From contig CAJYBK010000006.1 of NCBI GenBank assembly GCA_913064955.1, positions 1 to 33,678 of the forward strand: DNA of 33,678 nt, written 5' to 3'. This DNA comes from an uncultured Flavobacteriales bacterium (lineage in GTDB: Bacteria; Bacteroidota; Bacteroidia; Flavobacteriales_D; Parvicellaceae). Shown piece after piece: positions 9,249-17,004 of the stretch (its first letter is position 1; the number at the start of each line of letters is the position of its first letter). The notes under the pieces are model-generated. The model saw nothing but the letters and a program-made list of their open reading frames with translations. It was not told the DNA's origin and did not search any database. A program made the position numbers and the translations under genes.

Positions 9249-9335
9249 TGGCTTCGCTAATAGATTTGGTCAATGGATGATGGTAGACTGCTCTAGTTGA
9301 GTATTGGTTATAATGACCATAGATGCGAGTAGCTA

Positions 9336-10658
9336 TTAAAACTTTGGCAATTTACTTTCGATAAAGTTCAAGTTTTTAGAATTCTGCAAAAAGTATAAGC
9401 ACCCCACGACTAAAAATGGCAAGGCAGGAACCTTATACCTTACAAGCGCACCAGCAACAGGAGTTGTAATTCCAATTATCACAAACAATAAAAGTGTAAA
9501 CACAAAGCAAAACCAAATTAAGTTTTTTGCGTCTTCTCGGAAGTATATTTCTCTATTAAAAAGTGCCAAGGCTATGCCAATCAGAAACATTAAAACAATG
9601 ATATTCTCGAATATGGCAGGGTAATACAAACTGCTTTTTGCATTCCACAGCAGCGGTCTAATAAAGCAATTGAGTAATCCTTCTGGAACAACTTTAACAA
9701 TGCCCACAAAAGAAGGCTCAATTGGAGTTAATTCAAATTCGCTGCCTGCATGCTGCCATTCGGCCAAGCGCTTAAAGTCACTCTGTTTTCTTTCCAAAAT
9801 TTTAACCAAATCAACATGCGGAGGGATGTGTTTTGCATTTAGAACAACTACTCCAAATAATGACAACAGTACTCCATAAACCAACACTTTTTTCATTTTA
9901 GTTAAGTGCGCTACTAAGAAACATATCATAGCAGGAAGAAACGCTACCAAGACATAAAATTTGATATAAAGCATTAGAAACAAAGTAACTGCCACTAAAA
10001 CTAAAGCTTGTTTGCGTTTACTATTGTCCAACACTTTGTTTATGGCATATAGCATAACCCCTAATGCCAATATCAAAATACCTTCTTTCAGCACTCCAGA
10101 TGTCCAAATGAAGATAGAAGGTAGAAAGAATAAAAACAAAAGAAGTGTTTTTTTTAGTTTGGAAAAATACTGTTTTACCACTTTGTAGATGGCGATCGTT
10201 CCTATCATCGAAAACATACAGAAAAATAGGCTGTGAACATGGTAACTCCCGAATGAAAACAACCTGATTACAGCGTTAATTCTAATAATTGTATGACTGT
10301 CATTATATATGTTGCTATCGTATGCTCTGTCCCAATTGTTCATGTGAATGTAATATTGATCAAAGAAATACTCGTTGTCAATATCATATCCTATTAATAG
10401 CCGGATATAATCCATGGGCTTTTCCCACAAAGCGTTGAACATATATTGGCTATCGTCATAATATTTAAAAATGTCGGCCTCCATCCTTTCAGGATACATA
10501 TCCGTGTAGATATAATATAGCCCTAAACTAGCAATGAACTTTAAAGAAAAAACTACCCACAAGAACTGATGGTTCGGCCCTGCAGTCTTGAAAAAACTCC
10601 ATCTTTTCAAGACCCAGCAAAACAATAAGAAATAAAATATGGTAATCAGGATATTCAA
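9336..10658 (-). CDS. Polytopic inner-membrane protein, possibly GT-C-like or polymerase-like
   Basis: A 440-residue protein with about ten hydrophobic helices (around residues 3-20, 32-50, 140-160, 169-190, 193-210, 218-242, 257-275, 345-365, 380-400, 405-432). There is a large loop between the second and third helices (about residues 52-135) rich in Y, D and N, and another polar loop at about 277-340. A big non-cytoplasmic loop between helices and an R-Y-K-V-P-A-L-P motif near the end are common in membrane glycosyltransferases and polysaccharide polymerases of Bacteroidota. I cannot name a family. A strong terminator ends about 14 bases before its start codon, so expression may depend on read-through. 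Confidence 0.7.
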   Translation of the reverse strand: MNILITIFYFLLFCWVLKRWSFFKTAGPNHQFLWVVFSLKFIASLGLYYIYTDMYPERMEADIFKYYDDSQYMFNALWEKPMDYIRLLIGYDIDNEYFFDQYYIHMNNWDRAYDSNIYNDSHTIIRINAVIRLFSFGSYHVHSLFFCMFSMIGTIAIYKVVKQYFSKLKKTLLLFLFFLPSIFIWTSGVLKEGILILALGVMLYAINKVLDNSKRKQALVLVAVTLFLMLYIKFYVLVAFLPAMICFLVAHLTKMKKVLVYGVLLSLFGVVVLNAKHIPPHVDLVKILERKQSDFKRLAEWQHAGSEFELTPIEPSFVGIVKVVPEGLLNCFIRPLLWNAKSSLYYPAIFENIIVLMFLIGIALALFNREIYFREDAKNLIWFCFVFTLLLFVIIGITTPVAGALVRYKVPALPFLVVGCLYFLQNSKNLNFIESKLPKF

Positions 10659-10671
10659 TGTGTAGCAAATG

Positions 10672-10708
10672 TAAAAAAAAAGTCCTGACTTCTTACGAAG
10701 TCAGGACT
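10672..10708 (-). terminator. Strong intrinsic terminator (perfect 12-bp stem plus U-tract)
   Basis: The stem AGTCCTGACTTC (minus strand) pairs perfectly with its complement across a GTAA loop, and nine T follow on the minus strand. It ends transcripts coming from the hydrolase-yggS unit or from the putative small-RNA promoter just upstream. Confidence 0.8.
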
Positions 10709-10748
10709 ATGTGCTACTATTAGAAGCAGCACATTATTTAACTACCCC
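10672..10748 (-). ncRNA. Candidate two-hairpin small RNA or transcription attenuator
   Basis: On the minus strand a promoter-like -7 (TACCTTTG, 10761-10754) is followed within about 80 bases by two adjacent hairpins and a run of Us. Hairpin 1 pairs 10734-10725 with 10718-10709 (ten pairs, one G-U, six-base loop). Hairpin 2 is a perfect 12-bp stem (10708-10697 with 10692-10681, loop GTAA) followed by nine T. Hairpin 1 also contains a tiny frame ATG TGC TGC TTC TAA (M-C-C-F), preceded by AGGGG. It could be an independent sRNA of about 75-80 nt or a leader of the membrane-protein gene 14 bases beyond the U-tract. The extent is estimated from the promoter and terminator. Confidence 0.5.
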
Positions 10749-10753
10749 TGATA

Positions 10754-10783
10754 CAAAGGTAACAGTGTTTATATATAACGAAA
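10754..10783 (-). promoter_or_regulatory. Candidate promoter for the two-hairpin RNA
   Basis: The minus strand shows TACCTTTG (10761-10754), an exact TAnnTTTG match. A weaker TTTCG lies at 10783-10779, about 17-18 bases upstream, at the usual -33 distance. The predicted start is near 10748. Confidence 0.5.
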
Positions 10784-10848
10784 CCCTTTTTCGTCATAAC
10801 CATTAAAAAACTTGCTTTAAGTGAATTTATCTTCGATAAACCAAAAGA

Positions 10849-11511
10849 TCAATTGTAATTCCGAACACCAAAAATGGAACTTCCCACTCTAACCATAGTA
10901 CTACCGCACTCAATAGCCTCTTTATAATCTCCACTCATTCCCATTGAAATTGTCTTGAAATCTTTACTCAAATTAGAATGAATTTTACTCTCTTCAAAAG
11001 TTGATTTAAGGTGATTAAATTCTTGTTTGATTTTAGAAACATCTTCAGTGAAAGTTGCCATTCCCATAAGACCTTTTACAGCAACGTTGGGGAAATCATT
11101 TAATTTGTCTAAAATCTCGTATAATTCTTCTTTATTTAGCCCGAACTTTGTTTCCTCTTGCGCAATGTGCATTTGCAGTAACACATCAATTACTCGATTC
11201 ACCTTTGTCCCTTGCTTGTTAATCTCTTTTAATAGTTTAAGGCTATCCACTCCATGAATTAAATGAACAAATGGAGCAATATATTTAACTTTATTTGATT
11301 GTAAATGGCCAATCATATGCCACTCTATATCTTTTGGCAAAGTCTCATGCTTAGTAACCAATTCCTGAACCTTGTTCTCCCCAAATACTCTTTGCCCAGC
11401 GGCATACGCTTCTTCTATTGCTTCATTTGGCTTTGTTTTAGAGACAGCAACCAGTGTCACACCTTCAGGGATTGAATTTCTTACAGAATTTAAATTTTGG
11501 GTAATGCTCAT
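10849..11511 (-). CDS. yggS: YggS/PLPBP family pyridoxal-phosphate homeostasis protein
   Basis: A 220-residue single-domain alanine-racemase-like fold protein that binds PLP without known catalytic turnover and buffers vitamin B6 and amino-acid balance. The PLP lysine is K25 in VAVSKTKP. Other family signatures visible are FGENKVQEL, WHMIGHLQSNK, and the C-terminal SMGMSGDYKEAI followed by GSTMVRVGSSIFG. The ATG overlaps the stop of the upstream hydrolase gene as ATGA (11508-11511), so the pair is translationally coupled. Length is normal for the family. Confidence 0.95.
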   Translation of the reverse strand: MSITQNLNSVRNSIPEGVTLVAVSKTKPNEAIEEAYAAGQRVFGENKVQELVTKHETLPKDIEWHMIGHLQSNKVKYIAPFVHLIHGVDSLKLLKEINKQGTKVNRVIDVLLQMHIAQEETKFGLNKEELYEILDKLNDFPNVAVKGLMGMATFTEDVSKIKQEFNHLKSTFEESKIHSNLSKDFKTISMGMSGDYKEAIECGSTMVRVGSSIFGVRNYN

Positions 11512-12437
11512 TTCTTAATACGGTTTTCAATCCAATTTAGAACATCCTGATAGACCTCTTCTTTATTAATTTCATTCAGCATTTCATGTCTTCCTTCTGC
11601 GTACATTTTGATTTCAATGTCCTCTACTCCTGCTTTGACTAATTTCTCTTTTACCTCAACTGGACCTTTCCCATAATCACCAACAGGGTCCATATCACCA
11701 GCAAATAGATATACCGGCTTGTGTTTGGCCACCTTTTCAATATTAGATAATTTATTGATGTCTAAAACGGCTTCTAATAAATCGTTGAAAAACTGAGAAG
11801 TAAAAATCTGCATGCAATACGGATCAGCAATATATTTATCCACTACCTCAGTGTCACGACTTAACCATTCTTTGTCTGTTCGTTTCTCGTACTTTTTATT
11901 AAAATCTCCAAATGCCAATTTTGTCATCAAATTGGTTTTGTTCTTTTTACCCATCATACTTGTGTTTATAGAAGCAAGCCTCTTTCCTACTGTACCCAAT
12001 AACCCTGGGTGACCAGCAGTAGCTGACAAAATGTAAGCATCTCCAGAATTGGGAAATTGATACATTAGAGATCGTACCACGAATGAACCCATACTATGTC
12101 CCAACATTATAACAGGAAGGTCATTGTCTTTTGAAAATGTCTCGTTCAAAAACTTAATGTCTTTTACAACCTTAATCCAGCCATCTTCCATTGCAAACAA
12201 TCCTACCTTATCAATACTTCCAGCAGTTTTTCCATGACCTCTTAAGTCACTGCTTCTTACTAAATAGCCGTGTTGATTTAAAAAAGAAGCGAAATGATCA
12301 TAACGTGCCGCATGCTCACTCATACCGTGGACAATGTGTACAATACCTTTTGGCATTTCACAGTCCCACTTGTATATCACTAAAGGCGTATTGTCGTGAC
12401 TTTTTATTGTTTCGTTTGTAAAGTTCATTTTTTGCAT
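11508..12437 (-). CDS. Alpha/beta hydrolase, lysophospholipase / monoacylglycerol lipase type
   Basis: A 309-residue serine hydrolase with the Hydrolase_4 layout. The oxyanion-region HGMSEHAARY lies at residues 37-46, LRGHGKT at 65-71, the nucleophile S115 in GHSMGS, the acid D250 in GDMDPVG, and the histidine H284 in GRHEM. Family members hydrolyse monoacylglycerols or lysophospholipids. There is no signal peptide, so it is likely cytosolic. It is first in a two-gene unit with yggS and has a good upstream promoter candidate (12452-12484). Confidence 0.88.
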   Translation of the reverse strand: MQKMNFTNETIKSHDNTPLVIYKWDCEMPKGIVHIVHGMSEHAARYDHFASFLNQHGYLVRSSDLRGHGKTAGSIDKVGLFAMEDGWIKVVKDIKFLNETFSKDNDLPVIMLGHSMGSFVVRSLMYQFPNSGDAYILSATAGHPGLLGTVGKRLASINTSMMGKKNKTNLMTKLAFGDFNKKYEKRTDKEWLSRDTEVVDKYIADPYCMQIFTSQFFNDLLEAVLDINKLSNIEKVAKHKPVYLFAGDMDPVGDYGKGPVEVKEKLVKAGVEDIEIKMYAEGRHEMLNEINKEEVYQDVLNWIENRIKK

Positions 12438-12451
12438 TTAACAATGAATTA

Positions 12452-12484
12452 CGAAGATAAACAAATCTTGCAAGGTGTCACAAA
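12452..12484 (-). promoter_or_regulatory. Promoter of the hydrolase-yggS unit
   Basis: On the minus strand TTTG (12484-12481) and TATCTTCG (12459-12452) are separated by 21 bases, one mismatch from the Bacteroidota consensus. The predicted transcript start lies about ten bases before the hydrolase ATG. Confidence 0.5.
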
Positions 12485-12524
12485 CTGCACGAACTTCTAT
12501 CTCTTCAGCAATAAAAACAACAAA

Positions 12525-13244
12525 TTAGAGCGACATCATTGCTTTAAATTTCACCGCTTGTCTGCGTGAAATTTCTATTTTCCTATCATCTTCTAAAGTA
12601 ACTTGAAGACCTCCGTTAAACCAGTTCTCAATATGTTTAACTTGCTGCAGGTTGATGATGAATTTACGGTTGGCTCTAAAGAATAACTTAGGATCTAGTT
12701 TGTTTTCCAAACTGTTCAAAGACTTTAAAACCAATGGTTTAAATTTGTCAAAATAGATGCGAACGTAATTTCCTTCTGATTCAAATAACTTAATTGTTTC
12801 TAGTTTGATGAACCAACATTTCTCTCCATCCTTTATAAAGATTTGATCTTCTTTTCTCAAAACACCTCTATCCAAACCATCAGTATCAACTTCCTCGTTT
12901 TCTTCGTGCAACTTTGCCATGGTTTCTTTCAACCTTTCTGGATCCACTGGTTTAACCACATAATCCAATGCATTTACTTCAAAAGCCTTCAGTGCATAAT
13001 CATTATATGCCGTTACAAACACAATCGCTGGTGTTTTGTCTATTTTCTCAATTACTTCAAAGCCATTTATTTCAGGCATTTCAATGTCCAAAAACACCAA
13101 ATCTGGTTTGTTGGCGTTGATGAACTCTATTGCTTCTATTCCATTAGAACATTCACCAATTATTTCAATCTCAGTATGTTCGTCCAAAAGTCTTCTTAAC
13201 TCTTTTCTTGCTAATCTTTCGTCATCTACAATTACTGCTCTCAT
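12525..13244 (-). CDS. LytTR-type response regulator
   Basis: A 239-residue two-domain regulator. The receiver domain (residues 1-120) has acidic pocket D7/D8, phospho-acceptor D53 in FLDIEMPEING, the T in FVTAYNDYALKAF and the K in VVKPVDPERL. The C-terminal LytTR DNA-binding domain (about 138-236) has FESEGNYVRIYF and FFRANRKFIINLQQVKHIE. It acts on DNA in the cytoplasm downstream of the partner kinase. Its ATG overlaps the kinase stop as ATGA (13241-13244), so the two are co-translated. The target genes cannot be read from this window. Confidence 0.95.
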   Translation of the reverse strand: MRAVIVDDERLARKELRRLLDEHTEIEIIGECSNGIEAIEFINANKPDLVFLDIEMPEINGFEVIEKIDKTPAIVFVTAYNDYALKAFEVNALDYVVKPVDPERLKETMAKLHEENEEVDTDGLDRGVLRKEDQIFIKDGEKCWFIKLETIKLFESEGNYVRIYFDKFKPLVLKSLNSLENKLDPKLFFRANRKFIINLQQVKHIENWFNGGLQVTLEDDRKIEISRRQAVKFKAMMSL

Positions 13245-14299
13245 GTTCTTGATGTTATTTCCGTTTGAAATGGCAATATTACCTTACTAATTACTTTATT
13301 GTTGTAGTTTTCTATGGTCAACGCGGCATTATTTCCATAAAGAATGCTTAACCTTTTCCTTGCGTTTTGTAGTCCTATTCCTACATCGGGAGAATTGTTA
13401 TGTTTATACTCTCCGTCATTGTGCACTTCAACACACAAAGAATCTCCTAGTTTCGAAACGTAAACTGCCACTGTGCCTCCTGCTGCTTTTTTACTTATAC
13501 CATGTTTGATTGCGTTCTCCACGAGTGTTTGAACAATTAGAGGTGGCAAAAAGGCTGCAACAGTATTGGGCTTTACGTCTTCTGTAAACGTAAGGCGTTC
13601 TTCAAAACGTACTTTTTCCAATGCTAAATAATCATGCACTATTTTAATTTCATCGCTAACAGTTACTAGCCTTTTTTTACCTAATAGCAGTGTGTTTCTC
13701 AACAAGTTAGACAATTGCGTTATGGAGATTTTGGCTAGTTTGGGATCTTCGTCTACTAATGCTCGGATGCTGTTCATTGCATTGAACATGAAATGAGGGT
13801 TTAATTGATTCTTTAAATTGCTTAATTCACTTTCCTTTTGAGAAGATTCAAGTTGTAAGTTTTTGACTTCTTGAAGTCTTGATTTATCGAAATAGTGGTA
13901 ACCAAAATATACGATGGTCCAAATTGTGGTCAGCACAAAATAACTCAACATTCCTCCAAGGAAACTCTTAAGAGTCTCACTGTCAAATTTGAAATCTGGT
14001 AGGATGAAGTAGTTAGCTCCAATCTTGAACGAAGTAATAATAATAGATAAAACTATTGCTCCTATTAAAGCCCTCGGCACAACTTTAGCTATCGACTTAT
14101 TCAACCAGCCTAATTTTAAAATAGCGGCACGATAGAAGTGTGTCACAAAAACTACGAAAAGAAGCATGGTAATCACCTTTACTAGCGTCTTCCATTCCAC
14201 TCTTCCGTTTACGAAATACTCACTAAGTAGTCCTAATGAAAAAACCGCTCCCCATCCTAAAAACTGTAACGCCCAATAAAGCATCCTTTTATTCGTCAT
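13241..14299 (-). CDS. LytS/YehU-type sensor histidine kinase
   Basis: A 352-residue membrane kinase. Four helices occupy about residues 8-28, 40-60, 76-98 and 112-135, then a short coiled coil leads to the His_kinase domain with phospho-acceptor H169 in LNPHFMFNAMNSI. The HATPase domain shows the N box TLVENAIKHG (E261, N262) and the G box GIGLQNARKRL. The short loops between helices mean there is no large extracytoplasmic sensor, so sensing probably happens in or at the membrane. It is paired with the downstream LytTR regulator. Confidence 0.94.
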   Translation of the reverse strand: MTNKRMLYWALQFLGWGAVFSLGLLSEYFVNGRVEWKTLVKVITMLLFVVFVTHFYRAAILKLGWLNKSIAKVVPRALIGAIVLSIIITSFKIGANYFILPDFKFDSETLKSFLGGMLSYFVLTTIWTIVYFGYHYFDKSRLQEVKNLQLESSQKESELSNLKNQLNPHFMFNAMNSIRALVDEDPKLAKISITQLSNLLRNTLLLGKKRLVTVSDEIKIVHDYLALEKVRFEERLTFTEDVKPNTVAAFLPPLIVQTLVENAIKHGISKKAAGGTVAVYVSKLGDSLCVEVHNDGEYKHNNSPDVGIGLQNARKRLSILYGNNAALTIENYNNKVISKVILPFQTEITSRT

Positions 14300-14408
14300 A
14301 TCACGAATATAACAAGTTTCAAGACAAAAGGTCTTATTACTACACCAAAGGTCAATTAATGATTATGTGGTGCTTTTAAATCATTTAAACAATTACAATA
14401 TGCTTCGA

Positions 14409-16841
14409 TTATTCCTTAACAAAGGAGCTGGTAACGATTGTTTTACTACCACTTCGAATCGAAACAAAATATGTTCCATTGCTTAAGTCTGCAACATTTA
14501 TTTGATTTGCCCAATAAGGTTTTTGCAATACAACTTGACCTGCGGTATTTAAAACCATAACTTCCTTATTTGATCCAAAAGGCACGTCCGATGCAAGTGT
14601 TAGCCAAGATGTGGTAGGATTTGGATAAATTTTTAATTCTAATGATTGCGACAATGTTTCTTGAACACCAATTGCAGATTTTCTCCACCCCAAAGCATAT
14701 TCTCCTTTTTTGAGTTCATCAAAATTGATATAACCATATCCATCAGTGGCAGAACCTAAGTTAGCAATAGTCGTGTTTGGAGTTTCAGTCCATTCTTCAC
14801 CAGCGTTCAGTCTGTAAAGCAGTTTAAGGCTGTCTTCATGAAAACCACTTTGACCACACAATTGATTATCCAAATTACCTCCTACAGATGTTTTAGCATT
14901 GAAAAACACCCTTCCTTCTGCTTGAAAACCAGGAGTAAAAATACCATCAACCTTCCAGTACCTTTCTTCACTTAAATAATAACTCCATTCATTTACTGGC
15001 TCTTTAAAAGTATCGGGTGCCACCCAATAATGCTCCACTCTAACTAAACTACTGTCAGTTCCAAAACTACTTGCGTTAAACCTAAAAAGTGGATATGTCA
15101 AATCTTTGGTTCCATTGGAAGTTATGACAATATTCTCTCCAGTGACGGCTTGGCTTATTTTATCTCCTCCATTTAAATAAACCATACTTGGAGCAAAAGA
15201 ACTGTTCAAAGTAACTTGAGTAAATTCACCATCAGCCACAAACGATGATGTTTCTTCATTCCAATTGTTATCCATGAACGTCACTTCTAAAGGTACATTC
15301 GCAAAATATTGAGAAGTTCCTTTCAACTTTTGATGAACAAATATGTCTATATCAAACGTTCCCCCATTAGCTACCACATTAAAAGAATCAATAGCAAAAC
15401 CCGGAAAACCTGGGTTTAAGACCCATCCCTCAAAAAAATCTGTAACATCTATTGTCGTATTTGCTGTTAGATGATCCCTGAAGTCATATGCGTCTACGTC
15501 TTTAAATTCATTAGCATCCAGAAAACTTTGTAATCCATTGAAAAACTCACTGTCTCCCATGTAACCTCTCAATGTATGGGCTACATCTGCTCCTTTATTG
15601 TAAGAATGATCACCATAAGTTATGTTGTGTGGCACTCCATGCAAGGCATAATAACCTGAATCTCTAATGTGTGCATTCAATAGCACATCTCTATGATTCG
15701 CTTTAATATCTTTTATATAACTGTTATAGCCATAAATACCTTCTAAAAATATCCTTTCTGAATAGGAGGCCATTCCCTCGTTAATCCACATATCCTCTGC
15801 AGTTCTGCAGGTGACTAAATCTCCCCACCAATGGTGCGATAATTCATGTGCCATTAATGTCTCGTATGCGGTTGACCCATTAGCGGTAATTTGAGGGTAT
15901 GCAATACTCGTGGCATGCTCCATAGCACCGGAACTAAAAGGTACTAAATGAAACCCCACCTTATCCCATAAATACGGTCCGTATTGCGATTCAAACGTAC
16001 TCATCGCTCCAAAAAGGTTAACAAAAGATGATTTCAAATTTCCTGTATCGGATGCTTCCGCAATTAACTGAACAGGAATATTAATGCCTTGTAGACTACT
16101 AGGATAAGTTTGATCTACATGCGTATAATTACTGACTGCCACACAAGCCAAATATGTTGGTATTTCTTGGTTTAATCTCCAGTCTCTGGTGTAAGATGTG
16201 CCGTTATCTGATTCATTAATCATTAAACCATTGGCATAACCTCGATGGGTAGGTAAGGACGTAATGGAAATATCATACGTAGCCCTTTCTACAAAATTAT
16301 CAAAACAAGGATGCCAAACACGTCCATAATTGTGGGGATTAGCACCAAAGCCGACTCCTAGGTTGTAGGAATAATTACCTTGAAAATAAAACCCGCCCCA
16401 GTTAGAAGGATCACCTTGTGGACTACCTTGATAATAAACAATGACACTATCCAAGTCATTAACATTGAGTGCTGATTGCAAAGTTACCACCAGTAAGGTA
16501 TCGTTATAAGAAAAAATATTTGTCGCTGTTCCTTGCTTTATTGAGTCAACAGTCATTTGTAACAGGTCCAAACTTATACTTCCCACTCCGTTTTGCAAAG
16601 ACTTAAACTTAACTTGGCAATTTCCTGCTATTATTTGAGATGACGATTGTGTAAAATCAAGGTCAACCTTATAATTGAGAACATCTATTGTGTCGCTTCT
16701 AAGATTGTCTGTTGCGCTGTTCTTCTGTGCTTGCTGATGATGCTTGTGATTACACTTAATTTGCTGACAAGTTTGAGCTGAAAATTGTATTGTTGTCCAG
16801 CAAAGTAAGATGGTGCAAAATGTCTTTAGGCCTATTTTCAC
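14409..16841 (-). CDS. Secreted M1-family metallopeptidase with T9SS C-terminal sorting domain
   Basis: An 810-residue protein with a signal peptide (residues 1-22, ending FSAQ). The M1 peptidase domain carries the zinc motif HELSHHWWGD (H332, E333, H336) with the third ligand E355 in WINEG. The substrate N-terminus motif is GAMEH (306-310), a variant of GxMEN. The C-terminus (about 735-810) is a type A T9SS sorting domain: LKIYPNPTTSWL, VMVLNTAGQVV, LSNGTYFVSI and a basic-containing end. It is therefore exported to the surface or medium, where it likely trims peptides from N-termini. A short Cys/His-rich stretch (TCQQIKCNHKHHQQ, residues 24-37) follows the signal cleavage site. It stands alone on the minus strand. 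Confidence 0.95.
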   Translation of the reverse strand: MKIGLKTFCTILLCWTTIQFSAQTCQQIKCNHKHHQQAQKNSATDNLRSDTIDVLNYKVDLDFTQSSSQIIAGNCQVKFKSLQNGVGSISLDLLQMTVDSIKQGTATNIFSYNDTLLVVTLQSALNVNDLDSVIVYYQGSPQGDPSNWGGFYFQGNYSYNLGVGFGANPHNYGRVWHPCFDNFVERATYDISITSLPTHRGYANGLMINESDNGTSYTRDWRLNQEIPTYLACVAVSNYTHVDQTYPSSLQGINIPVQLIAEASDTGNLKSSFVNLFGAMSTFESQYGPYLWDKVGFHLVPFSSGAMEHATSIAYPQITANGSTAYETLMAHELSHHWWGDLVTCRTAEDMWINEGMASYSERIFLEGIYGYNSYIKDIKANHRDVLLNAHIRDSGYYALHGVPHNITYGDHSYNKGADVAHTLRGYMGDSEFFNGLQSFLDANEFKDVDAYDFRDHLTANTTIDVTDFFEGWVLNPGFPGFAIDSFNVVANGGTFDIDIFVHQKLKGTSQYFANVPLEVTFMDNNWNEETSSFVADGEFTQVTLNSSFAPSMVYLNGGDKISQAVTGENIVITSNGTKDLTYPLFRFNASSFGTDSSLVRVEHYWVAPDTFKEPVNEWSYYLSEERYWKVDGIFTPGFQAEGRVFFNAKTSVGGNLDNQLCGQSGFHEDSLKLLYRLNAGEEWTETPNTTIANLGSATDGYGYINFDELKKGEYALGWRKSAIGVQETLSQSLELKIYPNPTTSWLTLASDVPFGSNKEVMVLNTAGQVVLQKPYWANQINVADLSNGTYFVSIRSGSKTIVTSSFVKE

Positions 16842-16946
16842 TAGTGTTTGGTTTAAAGTTGAATGCTAAAAGTACCAAAAACAATCCAACAAATATTGGA
16901 ATGCTATTAATTTTAGCTTCTGAAGACTAGGCAACTATCAAAGGCT

Positions 16947-16984
16947 TTATTGGTTATTATTGTATTCCTATATGTTACCAATAA
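16947..16984. promoter_or_regulatory. Inverted repeat upstream of the helical-repeat gene
   Basis: TTATTGGT (16947-16954) and ACCAATAA (16977-16984) are perfect complements, 22 bases apart, ending 20 bases before the ATG at 17005. It may be an operator or a 5'-UTR hairpin. Confidence 0.3.
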
Positions 16985-17004
16985 TGGATTAATATTGAAA
17001 AGTT

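Noticed and set aside
12843-13290. Open frames on the + strand within the response regulator gene
   Set aside because: They lie antisense to strongly conserved receiver-domain coding sequence and look like chance frames.
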